DNA of 64,000 nt from Roseomonas sp. KE2513 (lineage in GTDB: Bacteria > Pseudomonadota > Alphaproteobacteria > Acetobacterales > Acetobacteraceae). Position numbers and translations under genes: made by a program. The notes under the pieces are model-generated. The model made no database searches. It saw only the letters and a list, made by a program, of their open reading frames with translations, and was not told where the DNA came from. Below, piece after piece: positions 1 through 7,444 of this stretch; within the stretch, counting starts at the first letter, position 1, and the number at the start of each line of letters is the position of its first letter. Where the stretch lies: contig NZ_RCVR01000001.1 of assembly GCF_016107305.1 (NCBI RefSeq), forward strand, positions 62,001 through 126,000, given 5' to 3'.

Positions 1-58
1 GCGGGCTTGCCCGCACCGCCCGCCCGGTGAAGATGCCGCCGACGCCAGGAGAGAGAGC

Positions 59-1402
59 ATGGACGCGCAACCCGGGAAGCTGGACGACACGACGGCCCGT
101 GCCGCCCTCCGCCGCCTGCTGGACGCCGCCATCGCCAGCGCCGACCCGCGGGTGGTCCTGGCCGCCCACCTGCCCGAGCCGCCCGCCCTCGGCTCCGGCG
201 GCCGGGTTATCGTCGTCGGTGCCGGCAAGTCCGCCGCCGTCATGGCCGCGGCGGTGGAGGCCGCCTGGCCCCGCATCCCCCTCACCGGCCTCGTCATCAC
301 CCGCTACGGCCATGGCATCCGCACCGGCCGCGGCGAGAACGACCGTATCGAGGTGGTCGAGGCCTCCCACCCCGTCCCCGACGCCGCCGGGGAGGCCGCC
401 GCGGCCCGCATCCTGGCCATGGTGCAGGGCCTGACCGAAAACGACCTCGTCCTCGCCCTCATCTCCGGCGGCGGCTCCGCCCTCATGCCGCTAGCCGCCC
501 CCGGTCTGACGCTGGCCGACAAGCAGGCCGTCAACCGCGCCCTGCTCTCCTGCGGCGCCACGATCAACGAGATGAACGCCGTCCGCCGCCACCTCTCGGC
601 CATCAAGGGCGGCCGCCTCGCCGCCGCAGCCCACCCCGCCCGGGTGGTGACGCTCGCCATCTCCGACGTACCCGGAGACGACCCCGCCGCCATCGCCTCG
701 GGCCCCACCGTGCCCGACCCCACCAGCTTCGCCGAGGCGCGCGAGATCGTCGCCCGCTACGCCATCCCCCTCCCCGACCACGTGCGCGCCCATCTGGACG
801 CCGCCGCCGAGGAAACCCCCAAGCCCGGTGACCCCCGCCTCGCCCACGCCGAGTACCACCTCATCGCCACCCCCCTCATGGCTCTCCAAGCCGCCGCGAA
901 GGAAGCGGAGGCGCTGGGCCTCACGCCCCTCATCCTCGGCGATGCGTTGGAAGGCGAGGCGCGCGAGGCCGGCACCCTTCTCGCCGGCATCGCCCGCTCC
1001 GTCGCGGCCCACGGCCACCCGCTGCGTGCCCCGGCCGTCCTCCTCTCCGGCGGGGAAACCACTGTCACCCTCGGCGAGGCGAAGGGCGCCGGTGGCCGCA
1101 ACGGCGAGTGCCTGCTCGGCTTCGCCGTGGCGCTCGCCGGCCATCCCGGCATCTGGTCCCTCATGGCCGACACGGACGGGATCGACGGATCCGAGAGCAA
1201 CGCGGGCGCCATCGCCGGCCCCGACACCCTCGCCCGCAGCGCCGCCGCTGGCGTCGATCCCCGCGCGGCGCTCCTCGCCCATCGCAGCCACGACGTCTTT
1301 GCCGGCCTGGATGACCTCATCATCACCGGCCCGACCCTGACCAACGTGAACGACTTCCGTGCCGTCATTATCGCAGGGGCGCCCGCCGCAGCCCGTCCTT
1401 GA
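59..1402 (+). CDS. Glycerate 2-kinase (GckA/TtuD, MOFRL family)
   Basis: Predicted to phosphorylate D-glycerate with ATP to 2-phosphoglycerate in the cytosol. The 447-residue length is normal for the family. The N-terminal DUF4147 part contains VVGAGKSAAVMA near residues 50-62 and the glycine-rich ISGGGSALMPL near 135-145. The C-terminal MOFRL domain has LSGGETTVTLG, GAGGRNGE and DTDGIDGSESNAGA. The ATG is preceded by AGGAGAGAGAGC, a good ribosome site. Older annotations call this family hydroxypyruvate reductase TtuD; kinase activity is the accepted function. It is followed, after a PEP-CTERM gene, by a pyruvate kinase, so 2-phosphoglycerate could drain through enolase to pyruvate. Confidence 0.93.
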   Translation: MDAQPGKLDDTTARAALRRLLDAAIASADPRVVLAAHLPEPPALGSGGRVIVVGAGKSAAVMAAAVEAAWPRIPLTGLVITRYGHGIRTGRGENDRIEVVEASHPVPDAAGEAAAARILAMVQGLTENDLVLALISGGGSALMPLAAPGLTLADKQAVNRALLSCGATINEMNAVRRHLSAIKGGRLAAAAHPARVVTLAISDVPGDDPAAIASGPTVPDPTSFAEAREIVARYAIPLPDHVRAHLDAAAEETPKPGDPRLAHAEYHLIATPLMALQAAAKEAEALGLTPLILGDALEGEAREAGTLLAGIARSVAAHGHPLRAPAVLLSGGETTVTLGEAKGAGGRNGECLLGFAVALAGHPGIWSLMADTDGIDGSESNAGAIAGPDTLARSAAAGVDPRAALLAHRSHDVFAGLDDLIITGPTLTNVNDFRAVIIAGAPAAARP

Positions 1403-1529
1403 GCCAAGTTGCCGCGTGGGGCCATTCCGGCTGGGAGCGACCCTGCACGGACGATCGCTTTCCGATCCACGTGCGGGGGTTCCGCCCGGCCAGGAGATGA
1501 ACGTGCCGCAATCTCGCGGGCACAAAAAG

Positions 1530-1541
1530 CAGCCTGCAAAA
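1530..1541 (+). repeat. Direct repeat CAGCCTGCAAAA, copy 1
   Basis: Exact 12-base match to 1721-1732, 191 bases apart, in the control region of the PEP-CTERM gene. Possible activator site; the function is not known. Confidence 0.45.
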
Positions 1542-1720
1542 CCGTGCCCCTTTCCCGCCAGATTTTCGCTGCGCGGGATGATGCTCAACAAACAAACCCG
1601 AAAAATTCTCCGCACCACCCTTCAGCAAGCCATTAATCAGGCTGAAATTTGATAAAGTCGTGTTGCATCCGGATATAACGGTTGCGCACCTTATATTCTC
1701 CCAGTTGTCAAGAAAATTAA

Positions 1721-1732
1721 CAGCCTGCAAAA
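1721..1732 (+). repeat. Direct repeat CAGCCTGCAAAA, copy 2
   Basis: Second exact copy of the 12-mer at 1530. It ends about 42 bases before the sigma-54-type promoter, roughly position -67 to -78 relative to the predicted transcription start, which is a plausible place for an enhancer-binding activator. Confidence 0.45.
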
Positions 1733-1773
1733 AGGGAGCAATTATCTATAGCAATTACAATTTTTTAATTTAG

Positions 1774-1788
1774 GGCATGATGTTTGCT
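1774..1788 (+). promoter_or_regulatory. Sigma-54 (RpoN) type -24/-12 promoter
   Basis: GGCATGATGTTTGCT matches the RpoN consensus TGGCACG-N4-TTGCW at the invariant GG and GC dinucleotides with the right 10-base gap, and at most other positions. The transcript would start near 1799, giving a leader of about 49 bases before the ATG at 1848. PEP-CTERM/exosortase genes are known to be often under the PrsR/PrsK sigma-54 system, which supports the call. Confidence 0.6.
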
Positions 1789-1847
1789 GAAAGCTCTCCC
1801 GAGCAGCCTGGGCCGAACCCGGTTGCCGACAACCGAGAGGCACCACC

Positions 1848-2789
1848 ATGCATCCTCCGACACTCAAGCACTCTGTCCGGGCGCCCTCCTTCCGGAAGGC
1901 GCTGGCCCTTGGATCCTTCCTCGTACTGGCCGCCACTGGATCCACCGCCATCGCCGCGCCGATCACTGGCCTGGCCGGGTCGAACACCCTCATCGGCTTC
2001 GATTCGGCCGCCCCTTCCACCGTCACCTCAACGCTGAGCGTCACCGGCCTGAACGGCGAGGCGATCCGCGGCATCGATGTGCGCCCTTCCAACGGGCAGC
2101 TCTACGCGATCGGCCAGTCCGGTGGCCTCTTCACCATCGACACCACCAGCGGGGCAGCGACGCGGGTGGCGGGGCCCGGCATTCCCGTGAACAGCGGCGA
2201 CCTCGACTTCGGCATGGCCTTCAACCCGGTGCCCGACGCGATCCGCGTCGTCACCGCGACCGACCAGAACCTGCGCGTGAACCCGACGACCGGGACCACC
2301 ACCATCGACGGGACGCTCGCCTACGCGACAGGCGATGCCAATGCCGGCGCCAACCCCAACATGACGGCGGTCGCCTACACGAACCAGGTGCCGGGCACGG
2401 TCACTGCCACGACGCTCTACGGCATCGACGCGGCGACGGGTTCCCTGGTCCTTCAGAACCCGCCGAACAACGGCACACTCACCACCATCGGCTCGCTTGG
2501 CCTCAGCTTCTCCTCCAGTGGCATCGGTTTTGACATAGACGGCCTCTCCGGCCTGGCTCTCGTCTCGCTCACCAGCCTGACCGGTGGAACCGGCCTCTAC
2601 ACGATCAATCTCGCCACCGGCGGGGCCACCTTCCTCGGTGGTTTCGGGCCGAATGCGGTCAGCGACATCGCCTTCGGCAGCATCGGCCCGGTCGCCGTGC
2701 CGGAACCCGCCTCGATGGCGCTCTTCGGCCTGGGGCTCCTCGGCTTGGCCATGGCGCGCAAGCGTCGGCTGAGCGCACCGGCCGCCTGA
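1848..2789 (+). CDS. PEP-CTERM sorted secreted protein with DUF4394 domain
   Basis: A 313-residue exported protein. Residues about 15-37 form a signal peptide (ALALGSFLVLAATGSTAIAA). The middle region matches DUF4394-type beta-propeller-like repeats, with ITGLAGSNTLIGFDSA, GIDVRPSNGQLYAIG and GLFTIDTTSGAATRV. The C-terminus is a textbook PEP-CTERM signal: VPEPASMALFGLGLLGLAMARKRR, that is the Pro-Glu-Pro motif, one membrane helix and an arginine cluster. Such proteins are cut by an exosortase and sent to the surface or biofilm matrix. No exosortase gene is in this window. A sigma-54-type promoter lies upstream and a strong hairpin follows the stop codon, so it is probably a single-gene transcript. 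Confidence 0.88.
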   Translation: MHPPTLKHSVRAPSFRKALALGSFLVLAATGSTAIAAPITGLAGSNTLIGFDSAAPSTVTSTLSVTGLNGEAIRGIDVRPSNGQLYAIGQSGGLFTIDTTSGAATRVAGPGIPVNSGDLDFGMAFNPVPDAIRVVTATDQNLRVNPTTGTTTIDGTLAYATGDANAGANPNMTAVAYTNQVPGTVTATTLYGIDAATGSLVLQNPPNNGTLTTIGSLGLSFSSSGIGFDIDGLSGLALVSLTSLTGGTGLYTINLATGGATFLGGFGPNAVSDIAFGSIGPVAVPEPASMALFGLGLLGLAMARKRRLSAPAA

Positions 2790-2798
2790 AGAAGGAGC

Positions 2799-2832
2799 TT
2801 GGGAGCCGAGGTATCCTTCCTTCGGCTCCCAA
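2799..2832 (+). terminator. Hairpin terminator after the PEP-CTERM gene
   Basis: Perfect 11-bp inverted repeat TTGGGAGCCGA / TCGGCTCCCAA with a 12-base loop, starting 10 bases after the stop codon. There is no clear T-run, as is common in GC-rich genomes. Confidence 0.7.
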
Positions 2833-2859
2833 TGCTCAGGCAGATCCACCATCCTAAAT

Positions 2860-2873
2860 ACTTAACAAAACTA
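2860..2873 (+). repeat. Direct repeat ACTTAACAnnACTA, copy 1 (possible operator)
   Basis: ACTTAACAAAACTA shares 12 of 14 bases with 2900-2913, exactly 40 bases further on. It lies in an AT-rich patch immediately before the HTH-pyruvate kinase gene and may be an operator or part of the promoter. Confidence 0.45.
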
Positions 2874-2899
2874 AGGTCGCCCACCCCCTCGCGCATCCA

Positions 2900-2913
2900 A
2901 CTTAACATCACTA
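2900..2913 (+). repeat. Direct repeat ACTTAACAnnACTA, copy 2 (possible operator)
   Basis: ACTTAACATCACTA ends 10 bases before the ATG of the HTH-pyruvate kinase gene, so a protein bound here would block expression. The gene has no clear ribosome site, and this AT-rich segment could also contain a promoter for a very short or leaderless transcript. Confidence 0.45.
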
Positions 2914-2923
2914 ACTTATTCGC

Positions 2924-4555
2924 ATGCGCGACCAAGCTCTCGAAGCCCTTCTTGCCCGGCGCGGTGCGGTCACCCGCATCGCCGCCGGCCTCGGCATCTC
3001 CACCGCCGCCGTTTCGCAGTGGCGTCGCATTCCCCCAGAACGGGTGGAGGAGGTGGCCCGCATCATGGAGGTCGCCCCCGACACCCTTCTCCCGACTGCC
3101 GCCATCGCAGGAGCGCCCCGCTTGGCCCCCAAGATCGCCATCCGCCGCCGCCGCCGCACGAAGATGATCGCGACCCTCGGCCCGGCCAGCAGCAGCCCGG
3201 AGGTGATCGAGCGCCTCTTCCGTGCCGGTGCCGACATCTTTCGCCTCAACTTCTCCCACGGCTCGCATGACGACCACGCGGCTCGTATCGCGACCATCCG
3301 CGACCTCGAGCGCCGCACCGGGCGCCCCATCGGCATCCTTGCGGACGTGCAAGGGCCGAAGCTCCGCGTCGGCAAGTTCGCGGGCGGGCGCGTGCAGCTC
3401 CAGCCCGGGCAGCCCTTCCGCCTCGACCTCTCCCCCGTCCCGGGCGACGTCCGCCGCGTCCAGCTCCCCCACCCAGAGATCATCTCCGCCGCCCGCATCG
3501 GCACCAGCCTGTTGCTCGACGATGGCAAGCTCCGCCTCGGCGTCACCCGCCAGCGGGAAGACCACCTGGAGACCGAGGTGCTCGTCGGTGGCGCCCTCTC
3601 CGACCGGAAGGGCGTGAACGTGCCCGACGTGGCGCTTCCCATCCCCGCGCTGACCGAGAAAGACCGCGCCGACCTCGCCTTCGTGCTGGAGCAGGGCGTC
3701 GAGTTCATCGGCCTCTCCTTCGTCCAGCGCCCCGAGGACGTGGCGGAGGCGAAGGAGATCGCCGCCGGCCGCGCCTGGATCATGGTGAAGATGGAGAAGC
3801 CTCAGGCCGTCGAGCACATGGACGAGATCCTGGACCTCGCCGACGCCGTCATGGTCGCCCGCGGTGACCTCGGCGTGGAATGCCCGCCCGAGGAGGTGCC
3901 GCTCATCCAGAAGCGCATCATCCGCGGCGCCCGGACCCGCGGCATTCCCGTCGTGGTCGCGACGCAGATGCTCGAGAGCATGATCAACGCCCCCACGCCC
4001 ACTCGCGCCGAGGCGAGCGACGTGGCCACGGCGGTCTTCGACGGCGCCGACGCCGTCATGCTCTCGGCCGAGACCGCCGCCGGCCAATATCCGTATGAGG
4101 CCGTGAACATCATGGACCGCATCATCGCCCGCACCGAGCAGGACCCGGGCTGGCGCTCCATGACCGACGCCGCCCGCCCCGAGCCGCGCCACACCTCCTC
4201 CGACGCCATCGCCGCCGCCGCCCGCCAGGTGGCCACCACGATCGAGGCCGAGGCCATCGCCTGCTTCACCTCGACGGGGAGCACCGTGCTGCGCGTCGCG
4301 CGCGAACGCCCGACGCCGCCGATCATCGGCCTGACTGCCAGTGAGGAGACCGCCCGCCGCCTGGCCCTCGTCTGGGGCGTGCATCCCGTGCCGGGCAAGG
4401 AGCCCGCGAGCATGTCCGACATGGTCGCCAAGGGCCTTCGCGCCGCCGCTACCGAGGGCTTCGCTACGCGCGGAGATGAGGTGGTGGTCGTCGCCGGCGT
4501 GCCCTTCGGCACTCCCGGCACCACCAACGCGCTCCGTGTGGCGATAGTGGAATGA
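2924..4555 (+). CDS. pyk: Pyruvate kinase with N-terminal Cro/YdaS-like HTH domain
   Basis: Residues 1-50 look like a YdaS/Cro-type helix-turn-helix: RGAVTRIAAGLGISTAAVSQWRR, then the family-typical IPPERVEEVARIMEVAPDTL. A linker rich in Ala, Pro and Arg follows (51-78). A full pyruvate kinase starts near 80: IATLGPASSS, RLNFSHG, the B domain from LADVQGPKLRVG, the active-site IMVKME (Lys289, Glu291; the usual Ile after Lys is Met), VARGDLGVE, and ATQMLESMI with AEASDVATAVFDGADAVMLSAETA. The C-terminal allosteric domain is present. It makes pyruvate and ATP from PEP and ADP. The protein is 543 residues, about 60 longer than usual. A second start, ATG at 3065 behind GGAGGAGGTGG, would give a normal-length enzyme. 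The HTH may let the enzyme bind DNA; this is inference. Confidence 0.9.
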   Translation: MRDQALEALLARRGAVTRIAAGLGISTAAVSQWRRIPPERVEEVARIMEVAPDTLLPTAAIAGAPRLAPKIAIRRRRRTKMIATLGPASSSPEVIERLFRAGADIFRLNFSHGSHDDHAARIATIRDLERRTGRPIGILADVQGPKLRVGKFAGGRVQLQPGQPFRLDLSPVPGDVRRVQLPHPEIISAARIGTSLLLDDGKLRLGVTRQREDHLETEVLVGGALSDRKGVNVPDVALPIPALTEKDRADLAFVLEQGVEFIGLSFVQRPEDVAEAKEIAAGRAWIMVKMEKPQAVEHMDEILDLADAVMVARGDLGVECPPEEVPLIQKRIIRGARTRGIPVVVATQMLESMINAPTPTRAEASDVATAVFDGADAVMLSAETAAGQYPYEAVNIMDRIIARTEQDPGWRSMTDAARPEPRHTSSDAIAAAARQVATTIEAEAIACFTSTGSTVLRVARERPTPPIIGLTASEETARRLALVWGVHPVPGKEPASMSDMVAKGLRAAATEGFATRGDEVVVVAGVPFGTPGTTNALRVAIVE

Positions 4556-4608
4556 GCGGCGCAGGAGGTCTAAGAGGCGCGGCTGCCTTGAAAACCACGG
4601 GATTCCCG

Positions 4609-4995
4609 ATGAAGCGCCTCGCGCCCTCCCTCCGTTCCGCGCTCCTTGCCCCAGCCCTCGGGCTGCTGCTCCTCGCCGGTCTCGCCCCTCCGGCCAAGGC
4701 CCAGCGGAACGGCAACTACGAGGTGAACGGCACTAATCCGGACGGCTCCACCTACACGGGGATGATGACCATCCAGCAGGTCGGCCTCGCCTCCTGGCGG
4801 GTGCGCTGGCAGATCGGACAGGCACAGGTGGAGGGCTACGCCATGTCCGTCGGCCCCATCTTCTCCGTCGGCTTCGTCGTCGGGGACCGTCCGGGCATGA
4901 GTATCTACGAGGTCGCCCCTGATGGCGGCATGTCTGGCCAGTGGACCCTGGTCGGCAGCAGCGCCATCGGGACCGAAAACCTGACGCCGCGCTGA
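4609..4995 (+). CDS. Small secreted protein of unknown function
   Basis: A 128-residue protein with a clear signal peptide: basic start MKRLAPSLR, hydrophobic core LLAPALGLLLLAGLAP and an AKAQ cleavage site near residue 30. The mature part is about 98 residues with alternating polar and aromatic residues (YEVNGTNPDGSTYTGMMTIQQ, WRVRWQIG), which suggests a small beta-sheet domain. I do not recognise a named family. The ATG at 4609 is chosen because it begins the signal peptide; an in-frame ATG at 4552 overlaps the pyk stop and would spoil it. Confidence 0.7.
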   Translation: MKRLAPSLRSALLAPALGLLLLAGLAPPAKAQRNGNYEVNGTNPDGSTYTGMMTIQQVGLASWRVRWQIGQAQVEGYAMSVGPIFSVGFVVGDRPGMSIYEVAPDGGMSGQWTLVGSSAIGTENLTPR

Positions 4996-5026
4996 GGCTT
5001 TCTGCCCCCGTTCAGGTGGAACTGGC

Positions 5027-5281
5027 TCAGGCGGCCATGAAGATCCGCCAGAGCATCACCGCGAAGGCCGTTGCGCTGCCCAGGACCGCAACCAGGAGCA
5101 GCGCGCGGACGGCATTGAGGACCGCGGCGCCCATGCGCTGCTCCTCAGTCCATTGTTCCCAGGGAAGGGTCGGGTCATAGGGCTCGAGCTCGAGGTCGGG
5201 AAAGCGATCGATCGCTGCCTCACGCCTCGGCCGCGCCGCGCGCTTGCGGAACGGGTCGTCATAGGTCGAATGCCGAAGCAC
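5027..5281 (-). CDS. Small single-pass membrane protein
   Basis: About 84 residues. The N-terminal part is charged (DDPFRKRAARPRREAAIDRFPDLELEPYD, WEQWTEEQR) and the C-terminus is one membrane helix, VRALLLVAVLGSATAFAVML, ending in WRIFMAA. It looks like an inner-membrane tail-anchored protein with a cytoplasmic head. Family unknown. The GTG at 5281 is preferred because AGGAGG lies 5 bases upstream; a GTG at 5302 would make that same purine run encode Glu residues. Confidence 0.6.
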   Translation of the reverse strand: MLRHSTYDDPFRKRAARPRREAAIDRFPDLELEPYDPTLPWEQWTEEQRMGAAVLNAVRALLLVAVLGSATAFAVMLWRIFMAA

Positions 5282-5445
5282 CGGCGCCTCCTCCTCCTCC
5301 ACCGGCCGGGAGAGACCCCGGCAACGGGCGCGTGTTCAACGTTCTCCAAGCAAGCCTGTTTCGTGCGCGCCACAATTGCATCTCACGAATGCGTCACAGC
5401 ACCGAGCCCGTTCAGAACCTTGTAATAGCCCCTCTTTGTCGATCG

Positions 5446-5457
5446 CTTTTCGAAAAG
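5446..5457. promoter_or_regulatory. Perfect 12-bp palindrome CTTTTCGAAAAG
   Basis: Symmetrical site about 165 bases upstream of the small membrane protein gene. Possible operator; no regulator can be named. Confidence 0.35.
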
Positions 5458-5511
5458 ACCCAAGAGCGTTTCCGCCTACAACCGGGCCTCGGCCAACCTC
5501 CTCTTTAAGTT

Positions 5512-5521
5512 GTGTTAACAC
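5512..5521. promoter_or_regulatory. Perfect 10-bp palindrome GTGTTAACAC
   Basis: Second symmetrical site in the same intergenic region, 66 bases from the first. Possible operator. Confidence 0.3.
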
Positions 5522-5673
5522 TGTTGCGTACTCGCATCATCTTCAAGGCGGGCGGGCCAACAAGTGCGAAAGGGTACATGCGCCAACAGACGGACAGCCC
5601 GACGCATGGAGGTGTGAGAAGCCGGTGCAGCCGCGCCGGCTCGTACACCCAACCCGCGATCTGAAGCGGAGGT

Positions 5674-6759
5674 TCAGCCCCGCCGTGCTCCCTCTAGGCG
5701 AAGCAGCGCGGCCTTCCGCGCAATGCCCCAGCGGTAGCCCCGGAGCGCCCCATCCCGCCCGACCACGCGGTGGCAGGGCACGGCGAGCGCGACTCCGTTG
5801 CCCGCACAGGCCCGCGCCACGGCCCGCGCCCCCTGCGGCATTCCCAGCCGCGCCGCGAGTTCCGCGTAGTCCACCGTGCCGCCGGCCGGAATGAGGCGCA
5901 GCGCCTCCCAGACCCGCTTCTGGAAGGCGGTGCCGCGCAGATCCAGCGGCAGGTCAAGCGCCCCGCACGGCTCCTCCACCCAGGCCAGCACGCGCGCCAC
6001 CGCCTCGGACGCCGCCTCGTCCGCGGGCTCGATCCGCGCCGCCGGGAAGCGCGCGGCCAGCCCCGCCCGCAGCCTGGCCTCGTCCTCACCGAACTCGATC
6101 GAGCAGACCCCTCGGCCGGTCATTCCCACCATCAGGGGGCCGAGCGCACTACTCCCGAAGGCCGTGCGGATCACCTCGCCAGCGCCTCCGCGCCGCACCG
6201 AACCCGGCGTCATTCCCAGCACCCGCGCGCCATCCTCGTAGACCCGGCTCTCGCTGCCGAATCCGGCGCTCGCGACCGCATCGGCGACGCGCTCCCCCGC
6301 GGCCAGCGCCTCGCCCAGACGCCGCGCCCGCAGCGCCGCCGCGTAGGAAGCGGGCGTCACGCCCGCGACCTGCCGGAACAGCCGCAAGAAATGGTGGCGC
6401 GCATAGCCGGCGCGCTCGGCCAGGGCGGCAAGCGGCGGCACTGCATCCCCGGCCGAGACGGCCGCCTCCATATCGGCGCAGGCCGCGCGTACGGCGGCGG
6501 CGTGGATCCCAGCCCTCGCTCCCTGCGGATCGCAGCGCAGGCAGGGGCGGAAGCCAGCCGAAACTGCCTCCGCCACGCTGTCGAAGAAGCGCACGTTTCG
6601 TCGCAGCGGCGGCTTCGCGGGGCAGCCGAGGCGGCAGACCACCCCCTGCGTCGTCACCGCGTAGAAGCGCCCGGGCAGGGGCTCCCGCCGAAGCAGGGCC
6701 GCCCACAGCGCCTCCTCGCCAGCATCATGGTCGATCAGGGGTTCGGCTGCGTCGCTCAT
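5674..6759 (-). CDS. ada: Ada: methylphosphotriester / O6-methylguanine DNA repair and regulator
   Basis: A 361-residue three-domain Ada protein. Residues 1-80 form the zinc Ada domain with all four cysteines (VVCRLGC at 42 and 46, RPCLRC at 73 and 76); Cys42 corresponds to E. coli Cys38, which takes the methyl group from phosphotriesters and switches the protein into an activator. An AraC-type HTH follows (LAALAERAGYARHHFLRLFRQVAGVTP). The C-terminal methyltransferase keeps the active-site PCHRVV motif. The ATG at 6759 is chosen because it gives the usual N-terminus; an upstream in-frame start adds 12 unrelated residues. No alkB or alkA is adjacent. The 58-base gap to the next upstream gene suggests it may share a transcript with it. 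Confidence 0.93.
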   Translation of the reverse strand: MSDAAEPLIDHDAGEEALWAALLRREPLPGRFYAVTTQGVVCRLGCPAKPPLRRNVRFFDSVAEAVSAGFRPCLRCDPQGARAGIHAAAVRAACADMEAAVSAGDAVPPLAALAERAGYARHHFLRLFRQVAGVTPASYAAALRARRLGEALAAGERVADAVASAGFGSESRVYEDGARVLGMTPGSVRRGGAGEVIRTAFGSSALGPLMVGMTGRGVCSIEFGEDEARLRAGLAARFPAARIEPADEAASEAVARVLAWVEEPCGALDLPLDLRGTAFQKRVWEALRLIPAGGTVDYAELAARLGMPQGARAVARACAGNGVALAVPCHRVVGRDGALRGYRWGIARKAALLRLEGARRG

Positions 6760-6817
6760 GCCGCCATCTCGCTCGCCGCGCGGGCACAGGGCCATCCGGC
6801 CGTTGCGCCCGAATGCC

Positions 6818-7444
6818 TCAGGTCTGGTCCCCGAGCGCCCGGCGCGACAGCTCCCGCCGCCTCTGCCCCCCGCCCGGCAGCCAGGGATTGATCGTCAGCG
6901 CCGCATCGAGGCTTCGCAGCGCGCCCGCCGGATCGCCCGCCTCCTCCTGCAGTTCGGAAAGCGCCACCAGCGCCCCATAGTGCCGAGGCTCCAGCCGCAG
7001 CGCCTCCCGCAGGTCCGAGGCCGCCGCCGCCGGATCCCCCGCCGCCGCCTGGGCCTGGCCCCGCAGCACCCAGGATTCCGGGAAATCCGGCTGGAGCGTG
7101 ATAGCGGCATCGAGGTCCTCAACCGCGTCGCCCGCCTCGTTCGCGCCGAGCGCCCGCAGCCCCTTCCTCAGTAGCAGCCCCACCACCGGGGAACCGCCCT
7201 CCGCCCAGAGAGCCTGGATACGCCCCTGGATAGGCCCCGCCGCGGCCTCGTCCGGCGCGGAGGCAAGCGCGTCCAGCAGCCGGTCCAGCTCCGCCCGCCG
7301 CGCCTCGGCCGCCCCCGCGCGCGGCATGGGGCTCGCGAGCGGCGGCACGGCCGGGCCCACCCCCGGCCCCGCGCCGGGCGTCGGCAGCACCTGCGCACCG
7401 GCCCCACCCGCCGCCAGGACAGCGAGAAGGACCAACCGCCTCAT
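6818..7444 (-). CDS. Periplasmic TPR-repeat protein
   Basis: 208 residues with a short signal peptide (MRRLVLLAVLAAGGAGAQ). After a proline-rich linker come tetratricopeptide-type repeats: AVEDLDAAITLQPDFPESWVLRG, AASDLREALRLEPRHYGALVALS and ALRSLDAALTINPWLPG. Likely a protein-protein adaptor in the periplasm. The start ATG overlaps the stop of glcF by 4 bases, so the two are translated together; a link to glycolate oxidation is not obvious and may only be positional. Confidence 0.75.
   Translation of the reverse strand: MRRLVLLAVLAAGGAGAQVLPTPGAGPGVGPAVPPLASPMPRAGAAEARRAELDRLLDALASAPDEAAAGPIQGRIQALWAEGGSPVVGLLLRKGLRALGANEAGDAVEDLDAAITLQPDFPESWVLRGQAQAAAGDPAAAASDLREALRLEPRHYGALVALSELQEEAGDPAGALRSLDAALTINPWLPGGGQRRRELSRRALGDQT

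Larger units (their letters stand above)
1403..1847. other. Long AT-richer intergenic region upstream of the PEP-CTERM gene
   Basis: These 445 bases carry no convincing gene. From about 1590 to 1790 the composition is clearly richer in A and T than the neighbours. It holds two copies of CAGCCTGCAAAA, a 6-bp inverted repeat TTCAGC/GCTGAA at 1621-1646 that could end glycerate kinase transcription, and a sigma-54-type promoter at 1774-1788. The region therefore looks like a control region for the gene at 1848. Confidence 0.6.
5282..5673. other. Intergenic region with two perfect palindromes
   Basis: About 390 bases between a leftward small gene and the end of ada. No gene is convincing. The centre is AT-richer than its surroundings and contains the perfect palindromes CTTTTCGAAAAG (5446-5457) and GTGTTAACAC (5512-5521). 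These probably belong to the promoter of the leftward gene at 5027-5281. Confidence 0.5.

Noticed and set aside
2597-4384. A 595-codon open frame on the minus strand across the pyruvate kinase gene
   Set aside because: It is a shadow of GC-rich codon use: its product is a Gly/Ala/His-rich string with no domain, opposite a clear enzyme.
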